DNA of 64,000 nucleotides, taken from assembly GCF_030463565.1 (NCBI RefSeq), contig NC_134652.1, positions 15,105,397 to 15,169,396 on the forward strand. The letters are read 5' to 3'. This DNA is from Pelecanus crispus. Taxonomy: Eukaryota > Chordata > Aves > Pelecaniformes > Pelecanidae. A program made the translations under genes and the position numbers. The notes below the pieces were generated by a model. It saw only the letters and a program-made list of their open reading frames with translations, did no database searches and was not told the origin of the DNA. Positions 1 through 12,900 of the stretch are shown in pieces (within the stretch, counting starts at the first letter, position 1; every line of letters begins with the position of its first letter).

Positions 1-828
1 CAAACATTAATGGCAAGGAGGAAAAAAAAAAGGGGGCTTTTTTATTTGGAAAAAGAGTCTGATGCTTTCATAGAAGAACTAAACTGATTTTATGAAGATG
101 CAACTCTTAAATAATGCAGACAAGGCTGACTAAACACAAATTCAAGGTAATATAGGTTTTGAAAAAGGTATGCTAACATTTGCACAAAACCATCATCAGT
201 CTATCTGTTGCTGAGGAAGCAAAGAAACTCTTCTGAACATGGAAGCGCTGGGATATTACTCCTGCTGAAGTTAGGAGATTATATTGGCTTCATTAGTTTA
301 TTCATTATCTCTGAATGTACTTGTTTGGTTCTGCATAATACAGCACTTTTCTGCTTTAATTTTTGAATTGCAAAGTACCAAAATTGCAGTCCTATTTTAA
401 AGTCACACTGATTTAAAAGAAAAATTAACAGCAATTTCAGATAGAGCATACTCCAAGGAACGTATTTCTAAAGTAAGAAGAAAAAAAAATGAGAAAGCAG
501 GAGCTTGTATTAATACTTTGTCTATATACAGTATGCTTCAGCTAAGAATCTCAGAGCACAGACTAGACCTTACAAGATGCCCAAGATATGAGGCAGGATT
601 AGGTCTGGTTTACAGATGGGGTAACAGAGGCACAGGTATGCTTAAGTGGTGTGTTCCGAATCACACAAATGGGTTGGCAACGCACTAGGAAACTAAACTA
701 CTCTTCAAGCCCATCCCTACTCTGATCAGACTCCTCCATGTTAGTTTCTCATTCTCCTAATTCATTTCAGGACAGAGGTTTCAAAGTACAAGAGTGAAAA
801 CCAAAGCAAGCAAAGCAAAGACCCTCAC
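1..828. other. PDCD11 intron 18 (partial)
   Basis: No exon is recognised here on the minus strand. The only structure seen is a MIR-like SINE remnant at 606-690; the rest is A/T-rich unique-looking sequence. Confidence 0.7.
606..690 (-). repeat. MIR-like SINE remnant, reverse orientation
   Basis: The run tttacagatggggtaacag, then aggcacag, cttaagtgg and tcacacaaatggg follows the MIR consensus complement (tttacagatgrggaaactgaggcacag, ttaagt, gtcacaca) as I remember it. It is diverged, as expected for an ancient amniote element. Confidence 0.68.
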
Positions 829-981
829 CTCCCAAATGGTAGCGAGTGGCTGTTACAGTCAAGCCTGTGACACAGCTGCCACTGAACAGTGCTGAGCCAT
901 CCTCCTTCACATCCTGCACGACCAGCTGCAGCTCCTTCCCAGGCACCAACTCACAAAGGCCTTGGGCCATGCTGGGCTCCC
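829..981 (-). CDS. PDCD11: PDCD11 exon 18, start of S1 domain 9 (last exon in window)
   Basis: Residues 836-886: [20 protein letters not shown] then [20 protein letters not shown], matching human MTPGMFLDLVVQEVLEDGSV. Donor GGAG|GTGAGG, phase 1. I see no matching exon between here and position 1, so the reading frame continues outside the window. Confidence 0.93.
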
Positions 982-3900
982 CTAATTAAAGGGAATAAAA
1001 AGTGGGAAGTCAGTTTTACCTATGTTGTTTCTTTGCAAAACAAAGGCAGCCTTTCCATTTGCTCAAGAGTACGTGAACAAGCAGCTATATCCACCTTCAT
1101 AACGGAAAACAAAGCTTAGGCTCCTGAATCTGTAGAAATACAAAGTAAATTCTAAAATTTAATCAAAGTAGAAACACTTTTGTGATATTAAGGACCTGAT
1201 AACTTTGGAGAGAACATTTTCGAATCTTATAGAAACACTGACACACAGCACTGCATATAGAAAAAGGTGAACGCAAAATAGATTAATACTAAAAACACAA
1301 AACAGACCTGTCACTTCACAATTATAGGAAACAAAATATTAAACACTACTGGATAGAACAAGAACCTAAAAAGGCAAAGTTAGAATTTGATAAAAATAAA
1401 CTGTAATATATCCAATATTCCTAACACTGGAAAAAACAGCATGTGAGAAAACCTTTACTAGAGGACTCATTCAGCAAACCTGTAATACAAGTAGGCAAAT
1501 CTATTTGTACAAACTCATCTTCATGTGAGTACTAGGTTTGGGTTATCACAAGCACTTGAGTGCCAGCATAATTATCCTTGCACTTTCTAGTTAAGCAGAT
1601 CCTGGCTAAGGCTCAGCGCAGTTGAAAAAAATCCCTCTGTGATAATCAGGCATCCCATGCACAAATATCAACAATAAAAAACAATTTGAAGATCACAGCA
1701 CGCGCAAATGCATATTTCTGTGCCAAAAGAATAGTAGAAGCAGTTCTTGACTCCCAGTAAAAAACAATGCTAGTGCCCTTCACTGTCATAGTTAAAGAAG
1801 CAGTGCTAGATGAAGGTAAAAATGGTAATTTATCATCAGTTATGAGTTACCAGCAAATACAGTATGCATACAAATAATACATCATTACTCCTGTCAATGA
1901 TTGCTCTTTATTTTGATGGACGAAGCTAGTCCTATTTGCTTAAACACAGTAAGAGCGCCTGCTGCCTGCAGTGTATAATGGGCAAGTAAGGAAATTCTTA
2001 AATTAAAGCCTTCTCCTTTATTATTTTAACCCTCCAAAAGCATCATTCATTTTAAACAGATGTACCATTCTTCAGAAAGCACCAAGGGAGAAAAAAAAAA
2101 AAGATCATGGCTTTACCATCAGAGAGCTAACTTGCCCAGCCTTTCTAATGCCACAGCAAGTGACATTGATGCACTGACTCAGGCCACTTCCATCACTTTT
2201 GAGTACAGAAAATTGACATGATGTGCATTCTGATTTTTATGTGCCTATCACCCTACCATCCAGGCACCAGTGCTGTTTTTCCTAAACTCCATAATTAGCA
2301 GGGACAGGTCTTAAGTGCCTGTTTCTAATACATGACTTTGCACCCAACGAGAGCCTCCCATATTGCTTATCACCATTCCCTTTTCAGGCATTTACGGAAA
2401 TTCAGGTTTGGGCATTGGGCAGCCTGTTTTGCTTCACTGGTGCTTTGTGGCAATTCATTCAGTCACACAGAAATAAACTCCTTCTGGACTTCCACAAGTC
2501 ATTCTTCCACTTAAAAAAAAAAAAAAAAAAAAAAAAGACACAACAGGAAAACCATATGCCTACACCTCTGCTGGCTAGATAGGTTTCACAGCTTGGCCCA
2601 ATATTCCTTATATCTGTAAGCTCTTTGGAGTTTAACATCTGTTTACCGACCAGAGAAATCAGGTCTGCAGACTAAGTCTCTTAAAATACAAGAGCATAGA
2701 GTACTAAAAATTAACCATTGCCAGATTCAAAATAAACAGATCGAGACAATGCCTCATGAGACACATAATTAAATGGTGAAACTACTGCCACAAGTCTCAG
2801 TTGATTTTTAGATTAGTTCATAAAGCAATTACAAATATTCATACCGAAAAAGTGTCTCCAACATCCACAGAACACCCAACGTAACCCCGACTTTTCTTAT
2901 TTTCACCTCCACAGGCCCTTCAAGGAACCCATCCTTTTGTATCACTGTATCTCCCTTCCTCTTTTGGTATATGGCCTCACAGTTCATCTATTTATATCCT
3001 TATTTTTAACTCTCTAAGCTTCAATCTGAAATCGATGTAAGAGGCCCAGGAGACTTCAATGAAAAGAGCAGCTTCTTTGGCTTGTTCCAGCTGTAGTTCC
3101 AAAAAGCCTTCTTATCAATGGCAGACACTGCACACACATTCCTCTTCTAATAAGCCCCTCGTGGAAGCCAAGTCTTTGCTTGGACTGACCTTTCTTTCCC
3201 TTAAAAGAAAATTATTTTCCCTTTTTGTTCCCCTGGAGCCCCTTTTTTGTGATATGATCCCCTTTAGCAGAACATATGCAATCTTTTACCTCTTCTTCTC
3301 AACAAGTTCCTGATTTCTTTCATCTCCTTGAAATATTGATTCAGCAGGGCAAAGCTCTCTGCAGCAGAATCGCCTGAGCTGCACTCTGACACCTTCAGAT
3401 TGAGGAGCACACGCTGCTTCTCCTCATCAGTGCTCATCACCTTTGCAATCACAGTCTGTCCCACCACAAAGTGGTCCTTGGTGTCCGTCACAAACTTGTC
3501 ACTCATGTTCTGTGCAAAGGAAACAAAGGGGCAAGGGTTACTGAGCACAGGTGCTAACTCAACCACCTGCAGTGCTGTTCAGAAGAAGGGTTTGAGTTAA
3601 GACTTCACAAAAATGCACAAGAGAAATTAACAAAGACTAACAAAAAGTCATCAATTAAAATGAATTACTGAAGTCACATTTTGCAGAAGCTCAAGCTCTT
3701 GAAGCACTTGAATAAAGTCCTTTGTTTCATTTTGGAAGTGAATTAAAACACAAACCTAAAAGCAGCTTTTACACTACTGGAGGAAGCTGTGCAAATGCAG
3801 GATCTACAGCCCTACTGTTCTCTCCTTGTTATTGTTCCTTTGCTAAAAGCCACGTTTCAGCCATGCCTGATTACACTTATGCTGTTTACTGAAGTGAATG

Positions 3901-6900
3901 CATTGCTTACCACTTTGGGCGCCAGTCCTTTCACACCAAAAGGGAACTCCACAAATACTCCAAAGGGCATCACATTCCTCACGTAACCAGTCAACAGCAT
4001 CCCAGGCTGGATTTCAGGGAAACTTCTCACAACTTGCTCCTCCTGTACAGCAGAAATCACTGCAGACTTTCTGCTCAAGATCTGAACAACCAGTTAGGAA
4101 AAATGGGAAAAGATGAATGAAAGGAGCCCGATGCCAAGCAAATCTCTCAGTGCCACTAACCATTGGGCTAGAGCACTTTTTGCAGGTTAGACAGTACAGG
4201 AGCTCAAAATCCTGCAATCCCAATTTCTGTCTTGATCGCTCTACACTAAAATTTAGCAACCAATGTCTCTTAAGCTGCTCAGCATTAAAGATGCATGCTT
4301 CACACTAGCAGAAATGTCAACTTCCTAGTATTTCAGTTCTGATTTTTGGTATAAAAGCAGCAAAATTTTTGCTAAGGTTGTGGTATGATTAACAGTCCAG
4401 AATCTGGTTGGGAAGATCAGTCAATTCACAACCAAGTCCTGGTTCTGATGGGATTCTAGCAGCAGCTGAGCCTCACTTTTAACACAAGCAAGTTATAATG
4501 ACTCTTTGAAGCATTGCTAGCTTGACAGGCACTTCCACTTCAACACACTAACTAGCATATCTTCTTTTTGTTGCAGATACTCTGGATTCCTGACAGATAC
4601 CTCCTTTCCCCCGCTTTGTTGGGCTGGTTGAGGTGGCAAAGGATACGATACGCTCTCCCTTGTCACTTAGGCACATAACTCTGGGCAAGACATCTCCCTC
4701 TTGAAGACAATGCCACAGGAGCTTACAGTTAGCAACAAAGTCAGAGAGGTGCACTGTGGGAATCAAGGCTATTACATTGCCTTCATCTTCTAAGACAGAA
4801 ACCTCTAGCCCATTATCTTTCTTCTTCAAGACTTTCACATCAACCATCTGAAAAGAGAACAAATACTGTGATATAAAATTTCAAGTGTCTTTGAAGTCAT
4901 CCCTTTTGATGCACAGGGTACCAAATGCTGTGCTGCAGGGGCTCTGACATGGCCTCCCAGCTATGTATGAGAAAATCTCACATCAACAGGTCTGAGCCTA
5001 AAGAGGATGCCAACATTGATAGTAAAATAAAAGTAATTCTTAGCTCCCAGAGAAATCAAGAGCTAGAAACATTCTCTTGGTTGTGACTTTCTGTTTGAAG
5101 GGCGAAGGGAATAATTTAAACAAGATTAGAACTGTCCTGTTCCTGCATTAGCAACCTCTGCACGGTGTTGGAAACTGTGTTCATTCCATAGACAACAGGG
5201 AAGTATCTCAAAACCTTTCTCTGAAGTTGTCTTTTTCCAGGGAGCAAAAGCAGCTGCTTTTGGAGTGAGAACATCAGCAGCATCCAGAAAAAAGAGGACT
5301 CCACCTAGGAGTAGAAGCACTAATTGGCACCTCCAGAAGGACTGCCCTGGGACTCCTTTATCCTGACCTCTGACAACAGAGATCCTGGGTTTGATCCAGG
5401 AGGCCAACCACACAATAAGAAATGCACGTTTAATACTAGTTCCTGGCCACCAACAGCTTTTCTTGAAGCAAAGTTGTTCAAAGTGGTAAGAAATTGTTTG
5501 GAAAACAGGTAAGGAAAAGGCAAAAAAGGGAGCAGTTATTGAATTCAATACCTGTCCTATTTGATATTTCACTTCCTGTTTCTTCTTTGGAGTACATTCC
5601 TTTTTGTTCTCTGGGGCAGGCTTGCTTGATAACCTGAAGGACAACAAGAGTCTTTCCTGCTGGGGCTCACATTTTAAGACCACTACTTTAACAACCTGCA
5701 GCAAAAAAGATAAAACAAAAGTTTAATTCAGTTGACCCCTCTTCTCAGTGTGCTACCACCTACAAAATGAGACGGGACATGCATACACAGTATACTTTTC
5801 TCTCACACCTAGGATAGAAGGCCAGTGACTGTAACTTAACAGGTAGAGACACAAATGTCCTTCTCATCACATATATGGAAAATGGAAGTACATAATCATT
5901 AAATGACCTGTATGTGGCAAGTCTGTAGCAGAGTTGAGAATAAAATTCAGATCTCCAGATCTGCAGTCAGAAATCTTGACTAGAAAATTACCCCTCTCCT
6001 TAGCCAGCCAACAAACAGCAGGATTAAAGACAAACAAAAGCATCACAAAAAATAACTAAGAGGGCTGAGATCTCTATAAGCTTACCCACAACAAAGACCA
6101 GCACTTGGTAAACAGCATGGTTCCCACAGTGCCTGGTTTAAGACATGCAGGATTTGAAACAAACAGGAAAATCAGAATAATGCAGAGGCAGAAAACCTCA
6201 TCCTTCTGATTCTGTAGGCAAGAGTTTTAACTTTCTTAGAAGAAACTGCAGCCTAGAATCCCAAACTTCTATTAAGATCTCAGTAACTCAACCAAGTGCA
6301 GTCCCTATATCGCACACCATGGTGTCCCCTGCACACCAGAACAGGGAGAGCCTAGAAACCAAGACAGCTCTGTGAGATACTCAGGGAAGAGCTGCCCCTT
6401 TCACAGCCTAATCTGTTTAAATGGAGCATGACTATTACCTGAAGTGAAAGGACAGGAAAATCTCGGTGTAGCTGGTTCCTCCAGGGGAAAACCCATGTTG
6501 GAGCCAACTCAACTAGAGATTTCTCTTCTGCATTCGAACACAAGGCATGGCCTAGGTGCATTAATTACCTGGCCTTCATGGAAGACTTTATCCGGACAAG
6601 ATATGGGTTCTGAGCTCAGCTCATTCTTCGGTACCAGACCTTTGACATCATTGTAGAACTTCACAATGCAGCCAAACTCCCTTGCACACACCACAAAGCC
6701 ATGTGTGATCAGACCTGGTTTTGCATCTTCATAATTGGAGAGGACTGGAAGCTTTGATTGGACAAGACTTTTCTTTAGAGTAAGGATCAGCTTCCTTCCT
6801 GCAGGATTGCACTCTAGCACCTACAAGAAGGTTCAAAAAGCATATTGTCGGCCATTGCCTGATCAATCCAGCTGCTAAGTACTTACAACAAGAGTGCAAA

Positions 6901-9900
6901 AGGAGCTGACGACCCTGCCTGGCAGCTCTCACCCGACACCTGACTTCATCTCCTATGTTGTACTTCTTCTCAGGCTGCTTCAGGATCACATCAGCGAGAT
7001 GCACGGATGGCACAAGCCCTTTAATTCCATCAGTCACTTTCACCTGCATCCCAATGGATTTCAATGCAAACACTTTGCCCTAGAACCCAAAACAGGGAAA
7101 AGAATCAGTAAATTCAGCATGAAAAGCAGACCGTGCACAGGTAGGAAACAGCCAAGGCATTACACCACCTACTATCACCAAATCTAACCACCCTCCAAAA
7201 AAATGAAATCTTAGTCCAACCCACACTCCACCCAACCAATCTGACCCATTAACTTTTATACATTACATCAGTTTGTTTTACAGCCTCTTTTCCTTAAGCA
7301 TAGGCTACTTCTGCAAAATCCCCATTGACTCTGGAAAACTAGAATTGTTTCCAGAGACATATCCAATATAGTCGCAACTCCGATGTAAGAATGATCATAA
7401 CTGAGTAACTTTCTGCCCACCAGCTCATTGTGATGCTCCATACATGAACTTTTACTTTGAGTGCAAGGCAAGTTTTAGTTTCTTTCACTCAAGTCTTTCT
7501 AAAAATGTATTCATGGCCATAAATAAACAACTGACTGTGGCTAAAATTTTATTGCCTTAGCAGCATCACGAATGAAAACCTGAACAAAATGGGGAAAGTA
7601 TTGCATTTCATTAATCGAGTCCTGCAAGGAGAGGTTTTTCTCCTCCTTTTCATCTCACTAGTCTGGATCAGAAGTTGAATACACATATTAGGCAGAGGAA
7701 ATGCACATTAGCTAGATCATTGTTCTAAGTGTAATGGCCACACAGTGCTGTGTCAGTCCTTCAGAAGCTCACCTGCACCACATCCCCTGTGTGGATATCT
7801 TGGTATTGCAGAAACCGCGCTTCAATAATCTGACTAGGAAAGAGACACAGCAGGAGATGACCAATCAGTCAACTTGAAGGAAATCCAGGATCTTTGCCCT
7901 GTCCCAAATATCCATTATCCCACAACCCCCAGTGCTCTACAACTCCAGAGTTCTGTGTTTTACTCCAACTGACCCACCTCCCAAAACAGCTCTCTGGACA
8001 TAAAGGTCAGGGAGATTCACCAGGCTCCATTCCAGGTGACACCCACACAGTTATGGCCACCAGCCATGACTCCATGAAAGGGGAACCTATAATCTGCATT
8101 GCTCAAAGCCACATAGATGGAAACACTAAGAGGGAGAAGCAAAATGGGCTGGGACTTGGAAGATCAAGGTTCAATTTCCTCTTCAGCCACATTCTGACAT
8201 GATCTTGGCAGAATTAATTTAGCCTCCCTGTGCCTCAGCCCACCAACTATATTGATGGTGTCCCAACTCCCTGTAGTATGGGGAGGATATGCAAGATGCC
8301 CAGACAACCTGACGTGAGACAGAGACACAAGGCAAAAACCCCAAATGGCAAGTTCCAGTCCAGCAAACCAATGTGGTATTTTCCACTCTCAACCAAACCC
8401 TTCTAATCCTTCAACCAATTTTCTAGAAGAGTCTATGAAACTTACTACTTCAGAGATACAATACACATCTCATCCATCAGGCTGTAGTCAATGATCCGAC
8501 ATTTATGTTTGCATCCTGTCTTAAATGCCGCAGGTTTAAAAGATTTTCTGTTTTTTGAAAGATGTTTCAACTAGAAAAAACAAATTACAATTTAGTGTTT
8601 GGAAAATGGAAGCACTGATATAGACCTTAGGTTGAAACGGCAGCATCTGACCAAATCACTCCTCTAACACACTTGCTCTATGCAGCAGGTTTCACCAGTT
8701 CTCCCTCAACAACCCTCCTACATTCCAACCTGAACAACAGGAGGTATGATTTGGCAAACACCTTCCATGTTGTCCTAATTTTGTTTTGTCTCACAAAGAA
8801 CATAAAGGTAGAAAATAAAACCTCCTCCTAGCTTCCTTCCCCAGGAGGCAAAGATAGTTATGGTGGACTTCCCTCACTGCCCTGGTACTTACCCGTGCAA
8901 ATGCAAGAGTCCCATCATCAAGCTCAAAGACAGCACCAAACTGCTTATAGAAAGCTTTCACTGTCGACTCCTCCACCACTGCCCCCATACGATCATTGGA
9001 GAGCTGGTTTGGGGATCCCCCAGGGTGGAGGAAGGCCTGCCGTAGAGTAAGCCGCACCACCTTCGAGGCAGGGTGGATAGAGAGGATGCAGGCTTTCATC
9101 TGGGAGAAGATAATATGTTCGTTAAACACAAGTTTGTAAACAAAAGAGGAGAAAGGCACATTGCTCATGTTTTTAGACATTATGCTTGGTACCTGAACTC
9201 TTTGTCCATGTACAAGCACTTCCCAATATTGCTAATAAGGCATCACTTCAGTTCTAACAGATTCACAGATGAGGGATTTTTGCTTTTGTATGTTGTTTAT
9301 ATGCTAGTCTGGTACATGACCATGCAAGAAACATTCTATCACTTGCAAGTCTCTTGTGCTTCCCAAATAAGTCTTCCATTACCCCAGGAATGGCTTTGCT
9401 CTTTACAGCTCTAAAGCAGCCACGATAGTAATTTAAATAAAAGATGAGAAAGACAGCTATCATCAGTAAGATTGCAGAGATTATTCCACTGAAATGTTGG
9501 AGAAGATAAGAGATGTTGCAAGCAACATACCAACTCCAGCCATCCTTCACCCTCCTTACCACTTGATCTGGAGAATAGTTCATGGATTTCTCTGGGTCCA
9601 TGTGCATGAAATCCACAATGCCAGTGAAGGAAGACAGAAAGCTCACTTTGATCCCAAGTGGGGCCACCTAGAAAAGGAAAGGAAAAGATGCCAAAGAAAA
9701 TTTGCACACAGTTTTCGTGCAGCTCAGAAAGAGAGAGCAATTCACACATTTCACAAAAAGGCACTGTCTGTGCTAATCAACAAGCACATCACAAGAGACA
9801 GGAAAACTGCTAAAAATTCTGCTTTCTACATTGTTTTGCAAAAACAAGCCTTTAGTTTTTTGATAATGCTGTGTTTACTCTGAAGACAACTGCTAACCCA

Positions 9901-12900
9901 TGGAATACTCTTCCTAGGCAAAGGCCAGAGAAGCACAAAATGGATCCTATTGTGCTTCAAGCTTCATCACCAACTCCAGGCTGAAACCTGTATGCTCGTG
10001 GCATCACGACCAGGACAGAGATCAGACCTTAGATAAATGAAGTAGAGGAAGCGTCTAGCAGATAATAGTGTTTACTATTGTAAAGTAATTGAGCCGAAGC
10101 AGAAAATTTTCCAAGGCACAAACTTCCATCTCTACTTCACCTGCCTCCCTGCCTTCAGAAAGGATCAAAAAAAAAAAAAAAACCACCTCCCCCAACACTC
10201 CCTCCCCACCCCCCCAAAAAAAAACCAAACCCAAACCAGAGCTTACCTTCTGCACTCGAGCTTTCACCACCAGCCCTGGTAATAAATTAGAGAGCGTCCA
10301 GTTCTGTTGCTCTGTTGCAAGGGATGCAGCAACCTCTGATCGATCAATGGACAAACGGACCACTCTTCCCTCATTCTTTACTTCCACAATGACACAGTTC
10401 AGGTTCTGGCCTATTTTCAAGTCAGGCCCTACAAAGACAAGTCACAGCATAAAACCACCACCAGGAACACTCAGACATTCCCTTCCACTCTTTCCAAAGC
10501 TTTTTCAGAGTTCCCTCTATTTTAAGAAGTTAGAACTCCTCTCAATCTAAGTAAAGTCTACTGCCAGAAGGGATGGATGTGCTTGGAAGAGTAACATAGC
10601 CTGTCAGAAAAAACAGGCTGAAACCCAAAAACTTGTTGCAAACCAACCACAAAACTGCTGTTCTCAGCAGCTCACAAACACTCCACCTTGACCCAATCTC
10701 ACTGAGGTTCACTAACATCACAGATATAACAAGCTTTAATCCCTGTCATTCTCCACCTCCATTTTAGCCACAGCAGCTCCTCCTGCACTACTTCTTACCT
10801 CTCTTGACTGCTTTGATGTAATTTTGGGCTTTCTGACGAGGCAGGAAAGCATGAGTTCCACTGACTCCAATATCAATGAGGTAGCCATGGTCTTCCACAC
10901 TAGACACAAAGCCAGAGAGCAGCTGTTGGGAGGGAAGCATTGCAATTCAGTAACGTGATGAAACAGCTGGGGCTTCAAAGAATGGTAAGAGATTCCCCAC
11001 CCAAATACTCAGTTGTTTCATGAGGACAGAGAGCTGAATTTTCTACAGCCACAGAAAGAACACTACATTCTTTCTTATTACAGAGCTTATCTGGCAGTGG
11101 GGTCTCAACTCTACACTTATCCAACTATGCATGTATGGAGTTCACAAACCAGTAGGGAAAAAAATTGGGATGCTCAAAAATAGCAGGTGCTCTAATTGCA
11201 GGCACATGCCTGCAACCATACAGCTGGCAATACAAAACCTAAACAACTAAGCACCTTTGCAAAGCAGGTTAAATATTATTCTCTCCATAAAAACCTACTC
11301 AGAAATAAGTCATTTAATAACTTGTCCATATTGAAACAGAATCAGGTGAATGGATTTCATGAGTGACAACCTGGAACCAAGACCCAATACTGCCTCCCAG
11401 GTCTCTTCCATGGTGGGAGCAGCTCCACGTTCTGCTCTGATCCCAGGCAAGGACAAACTGAAATGTTCCCCCATGCACTGTGCAAGAAGCACCTCCAAAG
11501 CCTAGAGAGGCTGTGACAGACCCAGAACACGTACCATGCCTGATGCTAGTGCTGAAGCGTTCAGACCCTTATTGACCTTCTTGGGGTCGATCGATAATTT
11601 GATACTCCGACGTCCATCAGCACTTTTCTCCACACTGGTTACAATGCACCTGACCAGTGTCCCTGGAGAATACATGTCTGGCAGTGAATTCAAGTCCTGC
11701 CCAGCAAGATAATCAAGAGAGAAACATACAAATTTTACAGTATTAAATAATATAAGAAGGCCAGAATTTGTTACTGAAGTAGGTTTTCAAATCAAAATCC
11801 CATAGGAAAGTCCTCTTTCTCTGCCAAGACTACAAAAAAAGACAGGAAATGCCACAAACACCAGGATCCCAATATAAGGATGTCATTACATGACATTAGC
11901 AAGTCTAGTAGGCTTTGCTTATAAAGGAATACTTTGTAGGCCAGAGTCAGGAGGTTGCAGTTGAGAAAACATATCTACAGAGCCAACAGTGACCCTATCC
12001 TCACCTCCATCTTTAGCAGGGAAAACCACTACCACCAAAAGGCTAGCACACCTGGCAGATACCACATTCCACACCACCCTGGAAAAATTTACAGAGCGCT
12101 GACACCAGAGAGACAGGATAACAGATTATTCCATCCTCATTCTTTCTAGCAATCATCATTATCAGGAAATTGCAAAGTTTGCTTGGAAAAGCCAGTTCCA
12201 AAACAAGGTCAGTCTACGTTAGCACTACACAGCAGCACATTGCATGCAGCGACACACAATGACATTGCAAGGACCATGCTAATCCCCATGCCCTCACATC
12301 ATCTTCCAACCACTTCCCTAACTTCTTCCTACCATTGCCCACAGCCAGGGATCAGTATTTAGCTTCAGCAGCAGACAGGCAGCACATATCTCCTCATGTT
12401 CAACAGGCTGTCTATGAAGTTCAAGGACTATTTAGGCCAAGGCTAAGGCACTGCAGGTCATCAAATTCAAGTCAGCTGTGAGACACCAGAAACCAGGCTT
12501 CTAAGCAAGACCTCAGGGTTGGTTCTGAGGTATTATTAATACTCCCTAGCTTGCAGGCACAAATCACAGCCCCAGTCCAAGGTCTCACCTCCAGGAGTTC
12601 TCCTTGGGCCACCTGCTCACTCAGCATTTTGCTGTAGGCATCACTGATCTGCGTGACTGGCACAAATCCTGAAAGTCCGTTGGGCAAGCTGATGACTAGC
12701 TCGTAGTCACTGACCTCTTTTATACAACCAAGAAGCAGCATCCCCTCACAGAGTGCCTGGGAAAGCAGTAAGAACAGCATACGGTGGATATCTTGGCAAG
12801 TCAGTGATAACAGGGTGGTAAACACAGTTGTGTCCCGAATCACTGATGTATTTTACAGGTTTTAATGAGGAAGAAATGCCATTTTTATGCAGCCCAGAAG

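Noticed and set aside
5379-5420. tRNA-like string gatcctgggtttgatccagg in PDCD11 intron 14
   Set aside because: It resembles a T-arm or B box, but no A box, anticodon arm or SINE body is recognisable around it; probably a worn SINE piece or chance.
5126-5704. 192-codon minus-strand frame running past PDCD11 exon 14
   Set aside because: Only the first 48 codons match PDCD11; the rest is intron after the GTATTG donor, and exon 15 continues the protein elsewhere.
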